From Isoptericola luteus (GTDB lineage Bacteria; Actinomycetota; Actinomycetes; Actinomycetales; Cellulomonadaceae): a DNA stretch of 64,000 nt. Below, piece after piece: positions 25,600-34,350 of this stretch. Where the stretch lies: the NCBI RefSeq assembly GCF_020297055.1, contig NZ_JAIXCQ010000003.1:1-64000 (forward strand), read 5' to 3'. The notes below the pieces were generated by a model. It saw nothing but the letters and a program-made list of their open reading frames with translations. It was not told the DNA's origin and made no database searches. The stretch's first letter is position 1, and each line of letters starts with the position of its first letter. Both the position numbers and the translations under genes were made by a program.

Positions 25600-26502
25600 T
25601 TAGAAGTAGCCCTCTCGCTTCCGGTCCTCCATGGCGGCCTCGCTGACCTTGTCGTCGCCGCGGGTCGCTCCGCGCTCCGTGAGGCGCACGGCGGCGACCT
25701 CCTTGACGATCTCGGCCAGCGTCGACGCCGTCGACGCGACGGCGGCCGTGAGGTTGGCGTCGCCGACCGTGCGGTACCGCACGGAACGCACCTCGGCGGT
25801 CTCGCCGTCCCTGAGCGGCGTGAACTCGTTGACGGCGAAGAGCATGCCGCCCCGTTCCACGACCTCGCGCTCGGCGGCACGGTAGAGGTCCGGGATGTCG
25901 ATGTCCTCGGCCTCGATGTACGCCCAGATGTCCAGCTCGGTCCAGTTGGACAGCGGGAAGACCCGGATGGACTCGCCCTGGTGCACCCGGCCGTTGTACA
26001 GGGTCCAGATCTCCGGGCGCTGGTTCTTCGGGTCCCACTGGCCGAAGTCGTCGCGGAAGGAGAAGACGCGCTCCTTGGCGCGGGCCTTCTCCTCGTCCCG
26101 GCGGCCGCCGCCGAACAGCGCGTCGAAGCCGTTCTTCTCCGCGGCCTCCAGCAGCACCGGAGTCTGGATGCGGTTGCGCGACCCGTTCGGCTCCGGCGTG
26201 ACGAGCCCCCGGTCGATCGCCTCCGGCACGGACGCGACGACGAGCTGGACGCCCAGGCGCTCGACCCACCGGTCCCGCGTGGCGAGCACGGCCGGGAAGT
26301 TCAGGCCCGTGTCCACGTGCATGATCGGGAACGGGATGCGCGCCGGCGCGAACGCCTTGGCAGCCAGGTGCAGCATGACGATCGAGTCCTTGCCGCCCGA
26401 GAAGAGCAGACAGGGGCGCTGCATCTCCGCGACGACCTCACGGATGATGTGGATGCTCTCCGCCTCGAGGCTGCGGAGCTGACTCAGGACGTGAGTCGTC
26501 AC
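25600..26502 (-). CDS. cysD: sulfate adenylyltransferase subunit 2
   Basis: This 300-residue PP-loop enzyme has the ATP-pyrophosphatase motif [15 protein letters not shown], then [34 protein letters not shown] and [13 protein letters not shown], all standard in CysD. It makes adenosine 5'-phosphosulfate with CysN. GTG 26502 is taken as start because the family begins near here ([17 protein letters not shown]) and the GTG overlaps the stop of the upstream cysQ gene as GTGA. GGAAGG lies about ten bases upstream. The open frame extending far upstream is just the antisense of real coding in cysQ. Confidence 0.95.
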   Translation of the reverse strand: MTTHVLSQLRSLEAESIHIIREVVAEMQRPCLLFSGGKDSIVMLHLAAKAFAPARIPFPIMHVDTGLNFPAVLATRDRWVERLGVQLVVASVPEAIDRGLVTPEPNGSRNRIQTPVLLEAAEKNGFDALFGGGRRDEEKARAKERVFSFRDDFGQWDPKNQRPEIWTLYNGRVHQGESIRVFPLSNWTELDIWAYIEAEDIDIPDLYRAAEREVVERGGMLFAVNEFTPLRDGETAEVRSVRYRTVGDANLTAAVASTASTLAEIVKEVAAVRLTERGATRGDDKVSEAAMEDRKREGYF

Positions 26503-27353
26503 GGCTGGGCACCTTCCTTGATGTCGACCCCGGCCTGGACGAGCGCCGCGCGCAGGTGCGCGGCGAGGGCCGGGTGGCACACGAAAAGATCGGGAAGCCA
26601 GGGATCCTGGCGGTTGTAGCGCAGCGGCGAGCCGTCCAGCCGCGTGCAGTCGAGGCCCGCGGCCCGGGCGACCGCGACGGGTGCGGCGGAGTCCCACTCG
26701 TACTGGCCGCCGGCGTGCAGGTACGCGTCGACGGTGCCGTCGACCACCGAGACCACCTTGACGCCTGCGGACCCCATGGGCACCAGCTCGACGTCGCCCC
26801 GCTCGGCGAGGGCGGTGACGAACGCCGGCGGGCGGCTGCGGCTCGCCGCGATCCGCAACGGCCGGCGCCCGTCGAGGACGTGCTCGACGCCGGCCGGGGT
26901 GCGGCCGTCCGCGGTGCTGAGCACCGCGTCGCGGGCGGGCAGGCCGACCGCACCGGCGGTCAGGCCCCCGTCCCGCTCCCACAGGGCGACGTGCACGGCG
27001 AAGTCGTCGCGCCACTGCCCCGCCGCGCCGCCGCGGGCGTGGCGCTCGGCGAACTCGCGGGTACCGTCCAGCGGGTCGACGATCCACACGCGGTCTGCCT
27101 CGAGCCGCGAGAGGTCGTCCCCCGCCTCCTCGGAGAGTACGGCGTCGCCGGGGCGGGCGCGGGAGAACGCGGCGGCGAGCCAGGCCTGGGCGGCGGCGTC
27201 CCCGGCGTCCTTGAGCTCGGACGCCACGAACCGGCCGCCCTCGGCGTCGACGGCCTCCCGCAGCCCGCGCAGCACGGCGCCCGCGCCCGCGACGAGCGCC
27301 GCGGCGAGGTCGACGTCGCTGAGCGACGGCGCCGGAAAGGCGGGAATCGACAA
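26499..27353 (-). CDS. cysQ: 3'(2'),5'-bisphosphate nucleotidase (CysQ-like inositol-phosphatase family)
   Basis: This 284-residue protein of the inositol monophosphatase fold has the metal-binding motifs [23 protein letters not shown] and, near the end, [17 protein letters not shown]. CysQ removes the 3'-phosphate from PAP, the by-product of PAPS-dependent sulfation or reduction. The start is TTG at 27353 with GAGGAG five bases upstream, and no better codon lies nearby. It is the first gene of the minus-strand sulfur operon. It faces the cysC gene across 147 bases that contain a 6-bp inverted repeat at 27433-27449. Confidence 0.88.
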   Translation of the reverse strand: MSIPAFPAPSLSDVDLAAALVAGAGAVLRGLREAVDAEGGRFVASELKDAGDAAAQAWLAAAFSRARPGDAVLSEEAGDDLSRLEADRVWIVDPLDGTREFAERHARGGAAGQWRDDFAVHVALWERDGGLTAGAVGLPARDAVLSTADGRTPAGVEHVLDGRRPLRIAASRSRPPAFVTALAERGDVELVPMGSAGVKVVSVVDGTVDAYLHAGGQYEWDSAAPVAVARAAGLDCTRLDGSPLRYNRQDPWLPDLFVCHPALAAHLRAALVQAGVDIKEGAQP

Positions 27354-27432
27354 GACGGCTCCTCGGCGAAAGGCTCTGGACGACACACCCGGACGGGTGC
27401 GGCCGACGCTACCATTCGTCCATCTGATGGTC

Positions 27433-27449
27433 CGGATCTTCCCGATCCG
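27433..27449. promoter_or_regulatory. inverted repeat in the cysQ-cysC divergent region
   Basis: CGGATC TTCCC GATCCG is a perfect 6-bp inverted repeat with a 5-base centre in the 147-base gap between the two divergent sulfur genes. It could be an operator for a shared regulator or a small hairpin in the cysC leader. No known sulfur-responsive site was recognised. Confidence 0.35.
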
Positions 27450-27500
27450 CGGACATTTCCGGGTGAGAGCCCCGACCCTCCACCGACAAGGACCGGTTTG

Positions 27501-28784
27501 ATGACCACTCCCGCCAGCACGCGCGTCCTCACCGAGGACGAGCTCGACCTGCTCGAGCTCGCGCTCGGAGGCGGCACCGGCATCGTCCCGGGCTGTGTAC
27601 CGGGCGCACCTGGCGGCGTCGTCGACGACGTGACGCTCACCGATGCGGAGAACACGCCGATCGCCGTCGTCGGCGCCGCGGGCGTGCACGCGCTGCGACC
27701 GCTCGCCCGCGCCGCCGGACCGCACTGGGACCCGACGTCGCGACGGACGGCGGACGACGTCCGCGCGGCGCTCGGGGACGCCGCCGGTGCGCCGGGGACG
27801 GTGGCCGTCGTCGTCGACGACGTTCCCACCCGCGTCGAGGCCGAGGCGCTGCGCGGCCTCGTGGCCGACGCGCGGCACGTGCTCCTCCTGGTGCCGGCCG
27901 CCCGGCGGGCCCCTGGCAGCGGGCGGCTCGGCGCCCCGGGTCTCGTCCGCGCCGTGCGGTCCCTCGTGGCTGCCGTGCACGCCCCCGAGGGCGGCGACGC
28001 GCCCGGGCCCGAAGCCGTCGAGGTCGTCGTCGTCCCCTGGCCACGGACGGCGCCGGACGGACTGCGGTGGTCGGACGTCGGCGGCCGGTACGGCGCCCAC
28101 CGGACGGTCGTCCTGGCCGAGCACCGCGACGCACGGACCAACGCGCGGCTGACGGCGCTCGACGACCTGTGGTCGGACGAGGTCGCCGCGCTCTACCCCG
28201 CAGGGTGTGCCCGCGAGGTCGCCCGCGCCGCACGCGGCGCGCACGCCCCGGGCGCGGTCGTCTTCTTCACCGGCCTGTCCGGCTCCGGCAAGTCGACCCT
28301 CGCCCGAGCCCTCGCGGCGGAGCTCGACGACGAAGGCCTGCGCGCCACGCTGCTCGACGGCGACGAGGTGCGCCAGCACCTGTCCCGGGGCCTCGGCTTC
28401 GACAGGGCCTCCCGCGAGCTCAACGTCGAGCGCATCGGCTACGTCGCCGCCCTGGTCGCCTCGCACGGCGGGGTTGCCGTGGCCGCGCCGATCGCGCCGT
28501 TCGCCTCCGGGCGGGCACGGGTGCGAGAGCTGGCCGAGGGCGCGGGCGCGTTCCTGCTGGTGCACGTGAGCACGCCGCTCGAGGTGTGCGAGGCGCGCGA
28601 CCGCAAGGGGCTGTATGCCAAGGCACGCCGCGGCGAGATCGACGAGTTCACCGGGATCTCCTCGCCCTACGAGGAGCCGACCGACGCGGACATCGTCATC
28701 GACACGTCGCGGACGAGCGTCGACCACGCCGTGGCGCAGGTGCGCGAGAAGCTGCTGGCGCACCTCGAGGCCGCTGCCGGCTGA
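27501..28784 (+). CDS. cysC: adenylyl-sulfate kinase with a degenerate ATP-sulfurylase-like N-terminal domain
   Basis: The C-terminal ~190 of 427 residues are an APS kinase: P-loop [50 protein letters not shown] and [25 protein letters not shown]. It phosphorylates APS to PAPS, the sulfate donor. The first ~230 residues open [15 protein letters not shown], which recalls the PUA-like start of dimeric ATP sulfurylases (family pattern LxxxxLxDLELLLNGG). The catalytic QxRN and GRDH motifs of those enzymes are not seen, so it is probably a relic or regulatory domain. ATG 27501 follows AAGGA by eight bases. It is divergent from cysQ-cysD-cysN, so together they give sulfate to PAPS plus PAP recycling. 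Confidence 0.88.
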   Translation: MTTPASTRVLTEDELDLLELALGGGTGIVPGCVPGAPGGVVDDVTLTDAENTPIAVVGAAGVHALRPLARAAGPHWDPTSRRTADDVRAALGDAAGAPGTVAVVVDDVPTRVEAEALRGLVADARHVLLLVPAARRAPGSGRLGAPGLVRAVRSLVAAVHAPEGGDAPGPEAVEVVVVPWPRTAPDGLRWSDVGGRYGAHRTVVLAEHRDARTNARLTALDDLWSDEVAALYPAGCAREVARAARGAHAPGAVVFFTGLSGSGKSTLARALAAELDDEGLRATLLDGDEVRQHLSRGLGFDRASRELNVERIGYVAALVASHGGVAVAAPIAPFASGRARVRELAEGAGAFLLVHVSTPLEVCEARDRKGLYAKARRGEIDEFTGISSPYEEPTDADIVIDTSRTSVDHAVAQVREKLLAHLEAAAG

Positions 28785-28797
28785 GCGTGGCACGCCG

Positions 28798-28850
28798 ACC
28801 GAGCCCGTCGAGACCTCGACTCAAGAAAGCTCGGTCTCGACGTGCTCGGT
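28798..28850. terminator. bidirectional hairpin between cysC and the ABC ATPase gene
   Basis: ACCGAGCCCGTCGAGACC pairs with GGTCTCGACGTGCTCGGT with one mismatch in 18, around a 17-nt loop, between two convergent genes. A stem with a similar GAGCCCGTCG core is found at 52822-52878, so this is probably the genome's common intrinsic terminator type. Confidence 0.65.
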
Positions 28851-28860
28851 CCCGCCAGGC

Positions 28861-29820
28861 TCAGCGACCGGTGCGCGAAGGCTTCTGCCGCGCGCGCGGC
28901 GCGACGCCGCCGGCACGCCCGGAGGTCTGGGCCTCCCGGTGCGCGCGCACGAACTTCTTGTACTGCGCCAGGACCTCGTCGGTAGGCCCGTCCATGACGA
29001 GCTGGCCCTGGTGCAGCCACAGCACGCGGGTGCACATGGCGTCGATCGTGCTGATCGAATGGCTCACCAGGAAGATCGTTCCGGCGTCCTTGCGCACCTC
29101 GTCGATCCGCGCCTTGGAGCGGGCCTTGAACGCTGCGTCACCGGTGGCGAGCGCCTCGTCGATCATGAGGATGTCCGGGGTCGCCGCCGACGAGATCGCG
29201 AACCGCAGCCGCGCCCCCATGCCAGACGAGTACGTCTTCATCGGCATGTAGACGAAGTCGCCGATGTCGGCGAAGTCCACGACGTCGTCGAAGCGCTCCT
29301 CGACCTGCTTGGGCGTCAGCCCGAGGGCCAGGCCACCGATCCAGATGTTGCGCTCGCCCGTGAGCTGCGGCATCAGTGCTGCGTTGACGCCGAGCAGCGC
29401 CGGCTCGCCCGCCGCGTAGACGGCGCCCTGGTGCGGCGGGATGAGACCCGTGATGGCGCGGAGCAGCGTGCTCTTGCCGGAGCCGTTGATGCCGACGATG
29501 CCGATGGACTCGCCGTGGTGCGCGACGAAGGAGACCCCTCGCACCGCGTGCACCTCGCTCACGGCGCCCACGTGCTGCGACGTCGAGGAGAGCAGCCGCT
29601 TCACGAACGACCGCTTCGGTGCCTTGGCCTCGCGCACGTTCTCGTTCCCGGCCGCCGCGACCTGCTTCGCCTTGCCGCCGAACACGCGGTAGACGATGTG
29701 CAGGTCGTCGACCACCAGGACCGGCTCGCCGACGTCCGCGACGGGCGGCCCGTCCACGAGGTCCTCGGGGTCGAGCTCGGCGTCCAGGTCGACGTCGAGA
29801 TGAAGATCGGACTCAGTCAC
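28861..29820 (-). CDS. ABC transporter ATP-binding protein, teichoic acid/polysaccharide export (TagH/Wzt type)
   Basis: This 319-residue ATPase has Walker A GINGSGKSTLL, signature YSSGMGARLRFA, Walker B DILMIDEALATGD and H-loop FLVSHS. The order and short N-terminal extension fit the TagH/Wzt/RfbE family that powers export of finished undecaprenyl-linked polymers. There is no long C-terminal carbohydrate-binding domain as in Wzt(O9a). The GTG at 29820 overlaps the permease stop by eight bases and GAGGAG is ten bases upstream, so the two subunits are coupled. The N-terminal 30 residues are strongly acidic (DLHLDVDLDAELDPEDL). Confidence 0.9.
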   Translation of the reverse strand: MTESDLHLDVDLDAELDPEDLVDGPPVADVGEPVLVVDDLHIVYRVFGGKAKQVAAAGNENVREAKAPKRSFVKRLLSSTSQHVGAVSEVHAVRGVSFVAHHGESIGIVGINGSGKSTLLRAITGLIPPHQGAVYAAGEPALLGVNAALMPQLTGERNIWIGGLALGLTPKQVEERFDDVVDFADIGDFVYMPMKTYSSGMGARLRFAISSAATPDILMIDEALATGDAAFKARSKARIDEVRKDAGTIFLVSHSISTIDAMCTRVLWLHQGQLVMDGPTDEVLAQYKKFVRAHREAQTSGRAGGVAPRARQKPSRTGR

Positions 29821-30814
29821 GGCCGTACCGCTCCTCACCACGCCAGAACACGATGAACCCGACCACGAAGACCACGACCGCCCAGCCGGCGGCCCACGCC
29901 CACATCATCGGGTCCGGGGGGATGTTGGGTTCCTGCGTCAGGGTCGAGCGACCCAGGTACAGGAAGACCGCGACCGGCTGGTACTCCAGGATCGGCCCGA
30001 CGACCGCCTGGACGCCGTCCGACAGGTTGGAGACGTAGTGCGTCACGGGGAAGATCACGCCGGAGCCGTACATCACGAGCCGCAGCACGAAGCTGATGAT
30101 GTTGTCGAGGTCCGGGGTGATCGCCACGGCGCGCGCCACCATGAACGCGAGCCCCGTGTTGAAGAGCCACAGCAGCGCCACGAGGCACGGCAGCAGGAGC
30201 CACTGCCAGGTGACGTACACCGTCGGGTACCTCGGGGACAGCCCGCTGAGCAGCACGATCGCGCACATCACGACCAGCGAGGGCACGAGCGTCGCGAGCA
30301 ACGACACGACCTGCGCTATCGGGAGCACCGCCCGCGGGAAGTGCAGCGACCGGATGAGGTTCGACTTCTGCGCGATGCTCCGGGCCCCGCCGTGCACCGA
30401 CTGCTCCACGAACCGGAAGAGGAACGTGCCGATGACGATGAACGCGATGACGTTCTCGACGCCCCGGTTGGTGTTGAGCAGGAACCCGAAGATCAAGATG
30501 TAGGTGACCGCGTTGAGCACCGGGTTGAGGACCGCCCAGAGCTGACCGAGGTAGTTGTTCTGGTTCTTCGAGTAGGCGGTGGCGGTCCCCAGGACGCGGA
30601 TGAACGCCCAGCGCGAGACGACGTCCTTGATGTAGGCGCGCAACGGGGGTCGCACACCCATCTGCTGGAGGCCGTGCTGCGCGGCGACGGCCCGAAGCTC
30701 TGAGGACGACGTCGTCGGGACGATCGGCTCCGGGGGGCGGAGCGGATCGTTCCCAGCGCCGCCCGGCGTCCCGCGGTCGCCCGAAGCGGCGCCCGTCGTG
30801 GTGTCGGTGGTCAC
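29813..30814 (-). CDS. ABC-2 type polysaccharide/teichoic acid export permease (TagG/Wzm type)
   Basis: This 333-residue protein has about six membrane helices between residues ~85 and 325 and the ABC-2 pattern LGQLWAVLNPVLNAVTYILIFGFLL, NLIRSLHFPRAVLPI and a C-terminal EYQPVAVFLYLGRS. The N-terminal ~40 residues are a disordered Thr/Pro/Gly-rich tail. It forms the channel of the polymer exporter with the coupled ATPase downstream. The start is GTG 30814 with no strong ribosome site. It faces the TagB-like gene at 30961 over a 146-base divergent gap holding a TGTAGGAT extended -10-like sequence on the minus strand. Confidence 0.9.
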   Translation of the reverse strand: MTTDTTTGAASGDRGTPGGAGNDPLRPPEPIVPTTSSSELRAVAAQHGLQQMGVRPPLRAYIKDVVSRWAFIRVLGTATAYSKNQNNYLGQLWAVLNPVLNAVTYILIFGFLLNTNRGVENVIAFIVIGTFLFRFVEQSVHGGARSIAQKSNLIRSLHFPRAVLPIAQVVSLLATLVPSLVVMCAIVLLSGLSPRYPTVYVTWQWLLLPCLVALLWLFNTGLAFMVARAVAITPDLDNIISFVLRLVMYGSGVIFPVTHYVSNLSDGVQAVVGPILEYQPVAVFLYLGRSTLTQEPNIPPDPMMWAWAAGWAVVVFVVGFIVFWRGEERYGRD

Positions 30815-30960
30815 GAAACTTGCATACCCGTCTTCCGAGGTACGGCCAGCGGCTGTCCGGCCCCGTCGATCCTACAGCGACCCGGACACCCCGAAATGTC
30901 CAGATGACCGTGGAATACTCGGTCTCCCCACCGAATCTTCACCTCCACGGGAAGGCCTCG

Positions 30961-32247
30961 ATGTCGCACCTCACCCCGCCGCGGCGCCCGCTCACGGAGC
31001 GGGCCCGCCGGCGTGCCGCCGGTCTCGTCCTGAGGGTCGGGGCGCGCGCGAAGCGGATGGTCGAGAACTCGATCGCCGGCAGGCCCGAGACCCCCGACCC
31101 CGGCCTCGCGCAGCTGCCTTCGTACCCGGTCGTGGCGTACTTCGGCGAGCACCCCGCGCAGGCCTACCAGCTGCGCCAGTGGCTGCCCGTGCTCGAGCAG
31201 GTCGCGGAGCACCACGCCCTCGCCGTCGTCACCAGGGACTGGTCCGCCACGGCGCAGCTTCGCGAGATCACCACGCTGCCCGTGATCTATGCCCGGACCC
31301 TGGACGACCTCCGGCACGTGTACGCGCACGTGGACGTCAAGACGGTGATCTACGTCAACAACGGCATGCACAACTTCCAGTCGCTCATCTACCAGCGGGC
31401 GCTGCACGTGCACGTCAACCACGGGGAGTCCGACAAGATCTCCATGGTCTCGAACCAGGCGAAGGTGTATGACCACGTCGTCGTCGCCGGACGCGCGGCG
31501 ATCGAGCGCCACGAGCGGGCGCTGATCAACTTCGACCTCGACCGGCTGGTCGTGTGCGGGCGACCCCAGCTCGACCTCGACATCACCCGGGCCCTCGATC
31601 CCGTCCCCGGCCTGCGGACCGTCCTGTACGCGCCGACGTGGTCGGGCGAGGACGAGGCGAACAACTACACGTCCGTGGACCGCTACGGCGTCGAGATCGT
31701 GCGCACGCTGCTGGCCCGCGACGACGTTCGGCTCGTGTACAAGCCGCACCCCCGCGTCCTGACCGCCGAGGACGAGGGCGTGGCGTCCGCCCATGCGGAG
31801 ATCGTGCGGCTCGTGACGGCGGCCACCACGGCCGAGCGCCCGCACCAGCTCCCGCTCCGCGCGGACGTCCTGAGCCTCTTCGACGGCACCGACCTGCTCG
31901 TCACCGACATCTCCTCCGTCGGCCTGGACTTCCTGTACCTCCGCCCCGACGCACCGATCGTCCTCACCGACCGGCGCACCGACCGGGAGCGGATCCTCGT
32001 CGAGGCGCCCGTCGCGAGCGCGACCGACATCGTCGACGGCGACACCGTGGGCGACGTCGCGGACCTGCTCGCCGCCAACCTCGCCTCCGACCCGCGACGC
32101 GACGCGCGCGCCGCGATCCGGGACCACTACTTCGGCTTCAGCCGCGGCGAGAGCAGCCGGCAGTTCCTGGAGCTGGTGTCGCGCTGCGTCGCACGCCGCG
32201 ACGCCCTGGTCGGCGGCACCGACGGCACCGACGGCACCGACGGCTGA
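30961..32247 (+). CDS. CDP-glycerol glycerophosphotransferase family protein (TagB-like), copy 1
   Basis: This 428-residue protein has the Glyphos_transf pattern in short form: VNNGMHNFQSL, VHVNHGESDKISMVSNQ as the HGxSD-type motif, TVLYAPTWSGED, RLVYKPHPRV and DLLVTDISSVGLDFLYL. TagB-like enzymes add the first glycerol-phosphate to the lipid-linked disaccharide, or act as short-range polyol-phosphate transferases. ATG 30961 follows GGAAGG by five bases. A paralogue lies at 33010-34329. The last residues GTDGTDGTDG come from three 9-base repeats and look like slippage at the gene end. Confidence 0.85.
   Translation: MSHLTPPRRPLTERARRRAAGLVLRVGARAKRMVENSIAGRPETPDPGLAQLPSYPVVAYFGEHPAQAYQLRQWLPVLEQVAEHHALAVVTRDWSATAQLREITTLPVIYARTLDDLRHVYAHVDVKTVIYVNNGMHNFQSLIYQRALHVHVNHGESDKISMVSNQAKVYDHVVVAGRAAIERHERALINFDLDRLVVCGRPQLDLDITRALDPVPGLRTVLYAPTWSGEDEANNYTSVDRYGVEIVRTLLARDDVRLVYKPHPRVLTAEDEGVASAHAEIVRLVTAATTAERPHQLPLRADVLSLFDGTDLLVTDISSVGLDFLYLRPDAPIVLTDRRTDRERILVEAPVASATDIVDGDTVGDVADLLAANLASDPRRDARAAIRDHYFGFSRGESSRQFLELVSRCVARRDALVGGTDGTDGTDG
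32215..32241 (+). repeat. three tandem 9-bp repeats at the end of the TagB-like gene
   Basis: GGCACCGAC occurs three times in a row and encodes GTD three times directly before the stop codon. The repeat number may vary among strains. Confidence 0.8.
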
Positions 32248-32256
32248 CCGTACGAC

Positions 32257-32291
32257 GAGGGGTGACGACCGGGACTCGGTCGTCACCCCTC
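32257..32291. terminator. bidirectional hairpin terminator
   Basis: GAGGGGTGACGACCG and CGGTCGTCACCCCTC form a perfect 15-bp stem with a 5-nt loop, between the convergent TagB-like gene and the nucleotidyltransferase gene. Confidence 0.75.
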
Positions 32292-32320
32292 TCGTGGTCG
32301 CCCCGTCCGCGGGCGGGCGT

Positions 32321-33013
32321 TCAGAGCTCCCGGTTCGCGCGGTCCAGGTCCTCGGCGAAGTCCACCTCGATGGCGTACAGGTCCGAGATGTCGACGGGCG
32401 TCACCTTCATCCCGTCGTGCGCGATCGCCAGCTCGACCCCGCGCTCGAAGTACGCCTGGTCGTCGACCTCCGCCAGGCGCTCGATCAGGGTCGCCTTGTC
32501 CCGCGGCGCCACGTAGTTGATGCCGACGGCCTCCCCCAGCCCGCCGACGACGATCTTCGAGAGCTCGGCGATGTCGCCGTCGTCGTCGACCGTGTACTTG
32601 ACCTCCTCGTCCCCCACGGACGAGGTGTTGACGCACACGAACGACCTGCCCTCGTCGATCAGAGGCTGGAGCCGGCGCAGCACGTCCGGGTGGAAGACGA
32701 CGTCGCCGTTCATCCAGAGCACGCCCCGGTCCCCGGTCACCCGCAGCGCACGCAGGAGGCTCTTCGACGTGTTCGTCTGGTCGTAGAGCTCGTTGTAGGC
32801 GAAGGTCGCGTCGGGCATCGCCTCGAGGATCATCTCGAGCTTGAAGCCGACCACGATGAGCACCTCTGCCTCGCGACCGTAGACCGACCGGAGGTTGCCG
32901 ATCTGCTGGGCCAGGATGGTCCGGCCGTCCCGGAGCTCCGTCAGCGGCTTCGGGTGCGGGCGCCCGAGCCGTGTCCCCATGCCCGCCGCCAGGATCACTG
33001 TCTGGATGCTCAT
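32321..33013 (-). CDS. NTP transferase domain protein (LicC-like sugar/choline-phosphate nucleotidyltransferase)
   Basis: This 230-residue nucleotidyltransferase has the signature VILAAGMGTRLGRPHPKPLTEL, the VLWMNGDVVFHP metal-binding aspartate region and a C-terminal DLYAIEVDFAEDL. Proteins of this size next to TagB genes are often annotated as phosphocholine cytidylyltransferase-like. It may make the CDP-activated polyol or another NDP-unit used by the TagB/TagF enzymes, since no clear TagD or IspD-type enzyme is seen in the window. ATG 33013 follows GAGGAAGG by six bases and overlaps the stop of the TagB-like gene upstream (ATGA), so the pair is coupled. Confidence 0.8.
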   Translation of the reverse strand: MSIQTVILAAGMGTRLGRPHPKPLTELRDGRTILAQQIGNLRSVYGREAEVLIVVGFKLEMILEAMPDATFAYNELYDQTNTSKSLLRALRVTGDRGVLWMNGDVVFHPDVLRRLQPLIDEGRSFVCVNTSSVGDEEVKYTVDDDGDIAELSKIVVGGLGEAVGINYVAPRDKATLIERLAEVDDQAYFERGVELAIAHDGMKVTPVDISDLYAIEVDFAEDLDRANREL

Positions 33014-34329
33014 CGCGTGCCTTCCTCGTCCCCGGTCGCGCTGCCGGTGCTCTGCGCGTTGGTGGTGCCCCGACCGTACTCGGCGGTGATCCGCGCGACC
33101 TCCTCGTCGCGCACGGCCATGAGCCGCTCGCACGCCTCGATGAAACGCCGCGTGGCCGCCCCCGGCTCCGTGTCGCCGAGGTAGTGGTCCCGGAGCCGGA
33201 GCCGCTCGGCCCTCGTCGGGTCCTCGGTCAGCTCGCGCTCGACGAGCCCCGCCACGTCGTCGAGGTCGTCGACCCGCAGCGCCGGCGCAAGCTCCAGCAG
33301 GGGGCTCGTGGCGATCACGGCGTCGCCCACCGGCCGCGTGACGACGATCGGCTCACCGGTGGCGAGCCAGTCCATGGCCACTCCGGAGACGTCGCACACG
33401 AGCAGGTCCGCGGCGGCGAAGGCCGGTGCGAGCTCGCGGTGCGTGTCGGTCCCGTGTGCGGCCCCCTCCGCCGGCGCGGGCGCCGACGCGAGGTACTCCC
33501 TGATCGCCGCGTCCGCGTCGCCGTACGCCGCCACCCGCACACCGGTCAACGGGTGCGGCCGGTAGAGAACGCGGTAGCGCCCGGACTCGACCAGCGCGCG
33601 CACGATCCGAGGACCGTGGGTCGCCACCGAGCCGTACTCCGCCGAGGGCTGGCCGCCCTCCCAGGTCGGCGCGTACAGCACCGTCGGCAGGGGGCCGCGC
33701 GGCGTCGTCGCGCGCAGCCGCAGCTGGTCGTCCAGCTGGGGGCGACCCACGGTGACGCAGCGTGCGTGGGCGTCGTACAGCGTGCTGAAGCGAGCCATCC
33801 GCTCCACGGCCGCCTGCCCGGCGACGAACGAGAAGTCGTACGCCTTGGTCTGGTTCGAGACCGTCACGAGCTTGTCGCTGTCGCCGTGCATGAGCGAGGC
33901 GTGCACCAGGTTGCCGAAGCGCAGGCAGCTGAAGTTCTCAGGGTTGTGGTTCACGTAGAGCGCGAGCTTCGTGGCCGAGCGGCCGAGCACGTCGTCGAGC
34001 GTCGTGTAGTGCGCGACCGTGCGCACGTCCAGGCCGCTGTCACGCCGGATCGCCCTGGTGGTGCGCGAGTCTCGCGTCACGACGACCACCGGGTGCTCCG
34101 CGTGCAACGCCCGGAGCGCGTCGTACCACTGCTCGATCTGATAGAGCGCCTCGGTGGTGTCGGCGAAGTAGACGAGCACCTCGTACGGCCAGGACGTACC
34201 GAGCAGCGCGGCGTCCTCGCCCAGCCCGTCCGGAGTACCGGCCGGCAGGAGCCCGAAGCGCCGGATCACCTTGCCGCCCGTCGATCGGATCCGGCGCCGC
34301 AGCGTCGCGCCGCGGGGTGTTGCGGGCAT
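33010..34329 (-). CDS. CDP-glycerol glycerophosphotransferase family protein (TagB-like), copy 2
   Basis: This 439-residue paralogue of the protein at 30961-32247 has YVNHNPENFSCL, SLMHGDSDKLVTVSNQ, TVLYAPTWEGGQ, RVLYRPHPLTGV and DLLVCDVSGVAMDWL. It likely transfers a polyol-phosphate to a lipid-linked acceptor or adds it as a side group. Against copy 1 the TDISS motif reads CDVSG, so activity or substrate may differ. ATG 34329 has GGAG four bases upstream. Downstream it is coupled to the nucleotidyltransferase; upstream a TarM-like transferase ends 21 bases away. All three probably act on one polymer. Confidence 0.82.
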   Translation of the reverse strand: MPATPRGATLRRRIRSTGGKVIRRFGLLPAGTPDGLGEDAALLGTSWPYEVLVYFADTTEALYQIEQWYDALRALHAEHPVVVVTRDSRTTRAIRRDSGLDVRTVAHYTTLDDVLGRSATKLALYVNHNPENFSCLRFGNLVHASLMHGDSDKLVTVSNQTKAYDFSFVAGQAAVERMARFSTLYDAHARCVTVGRPQLDDQLRLRATTPRGPLPTVLYAPTWEGGQPSAEYGSVATHGPRIVRALVESGRYRVLYRPHPLTGVRVAAYGDADAAIREYLASAPAPAEGAAHGTDTHRELAPAFAAADLLVCDVSGVAMDWLATGEPIVVTRPVGDAVIATSPLLELAPALRVDDLDDVAGLVERELTEDPTRAERLRLRDHYLGDTEPGAATRRFIEACERLMAVRDEEVARITAEYGRGTTNAQSTGSATGDEEGTR

Positions 34330-34350
34330 GAGTCTCCAGGTCGTCGGCGG

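Noticed and set aside
27395-27500. Possible riboswitch in the cysC leader
   Set aside because: Some GC-rich inverted sequence is present, but no SAM or other known riboswitch core could be matched by eye; only the 6-bp inverted repeat is reported.
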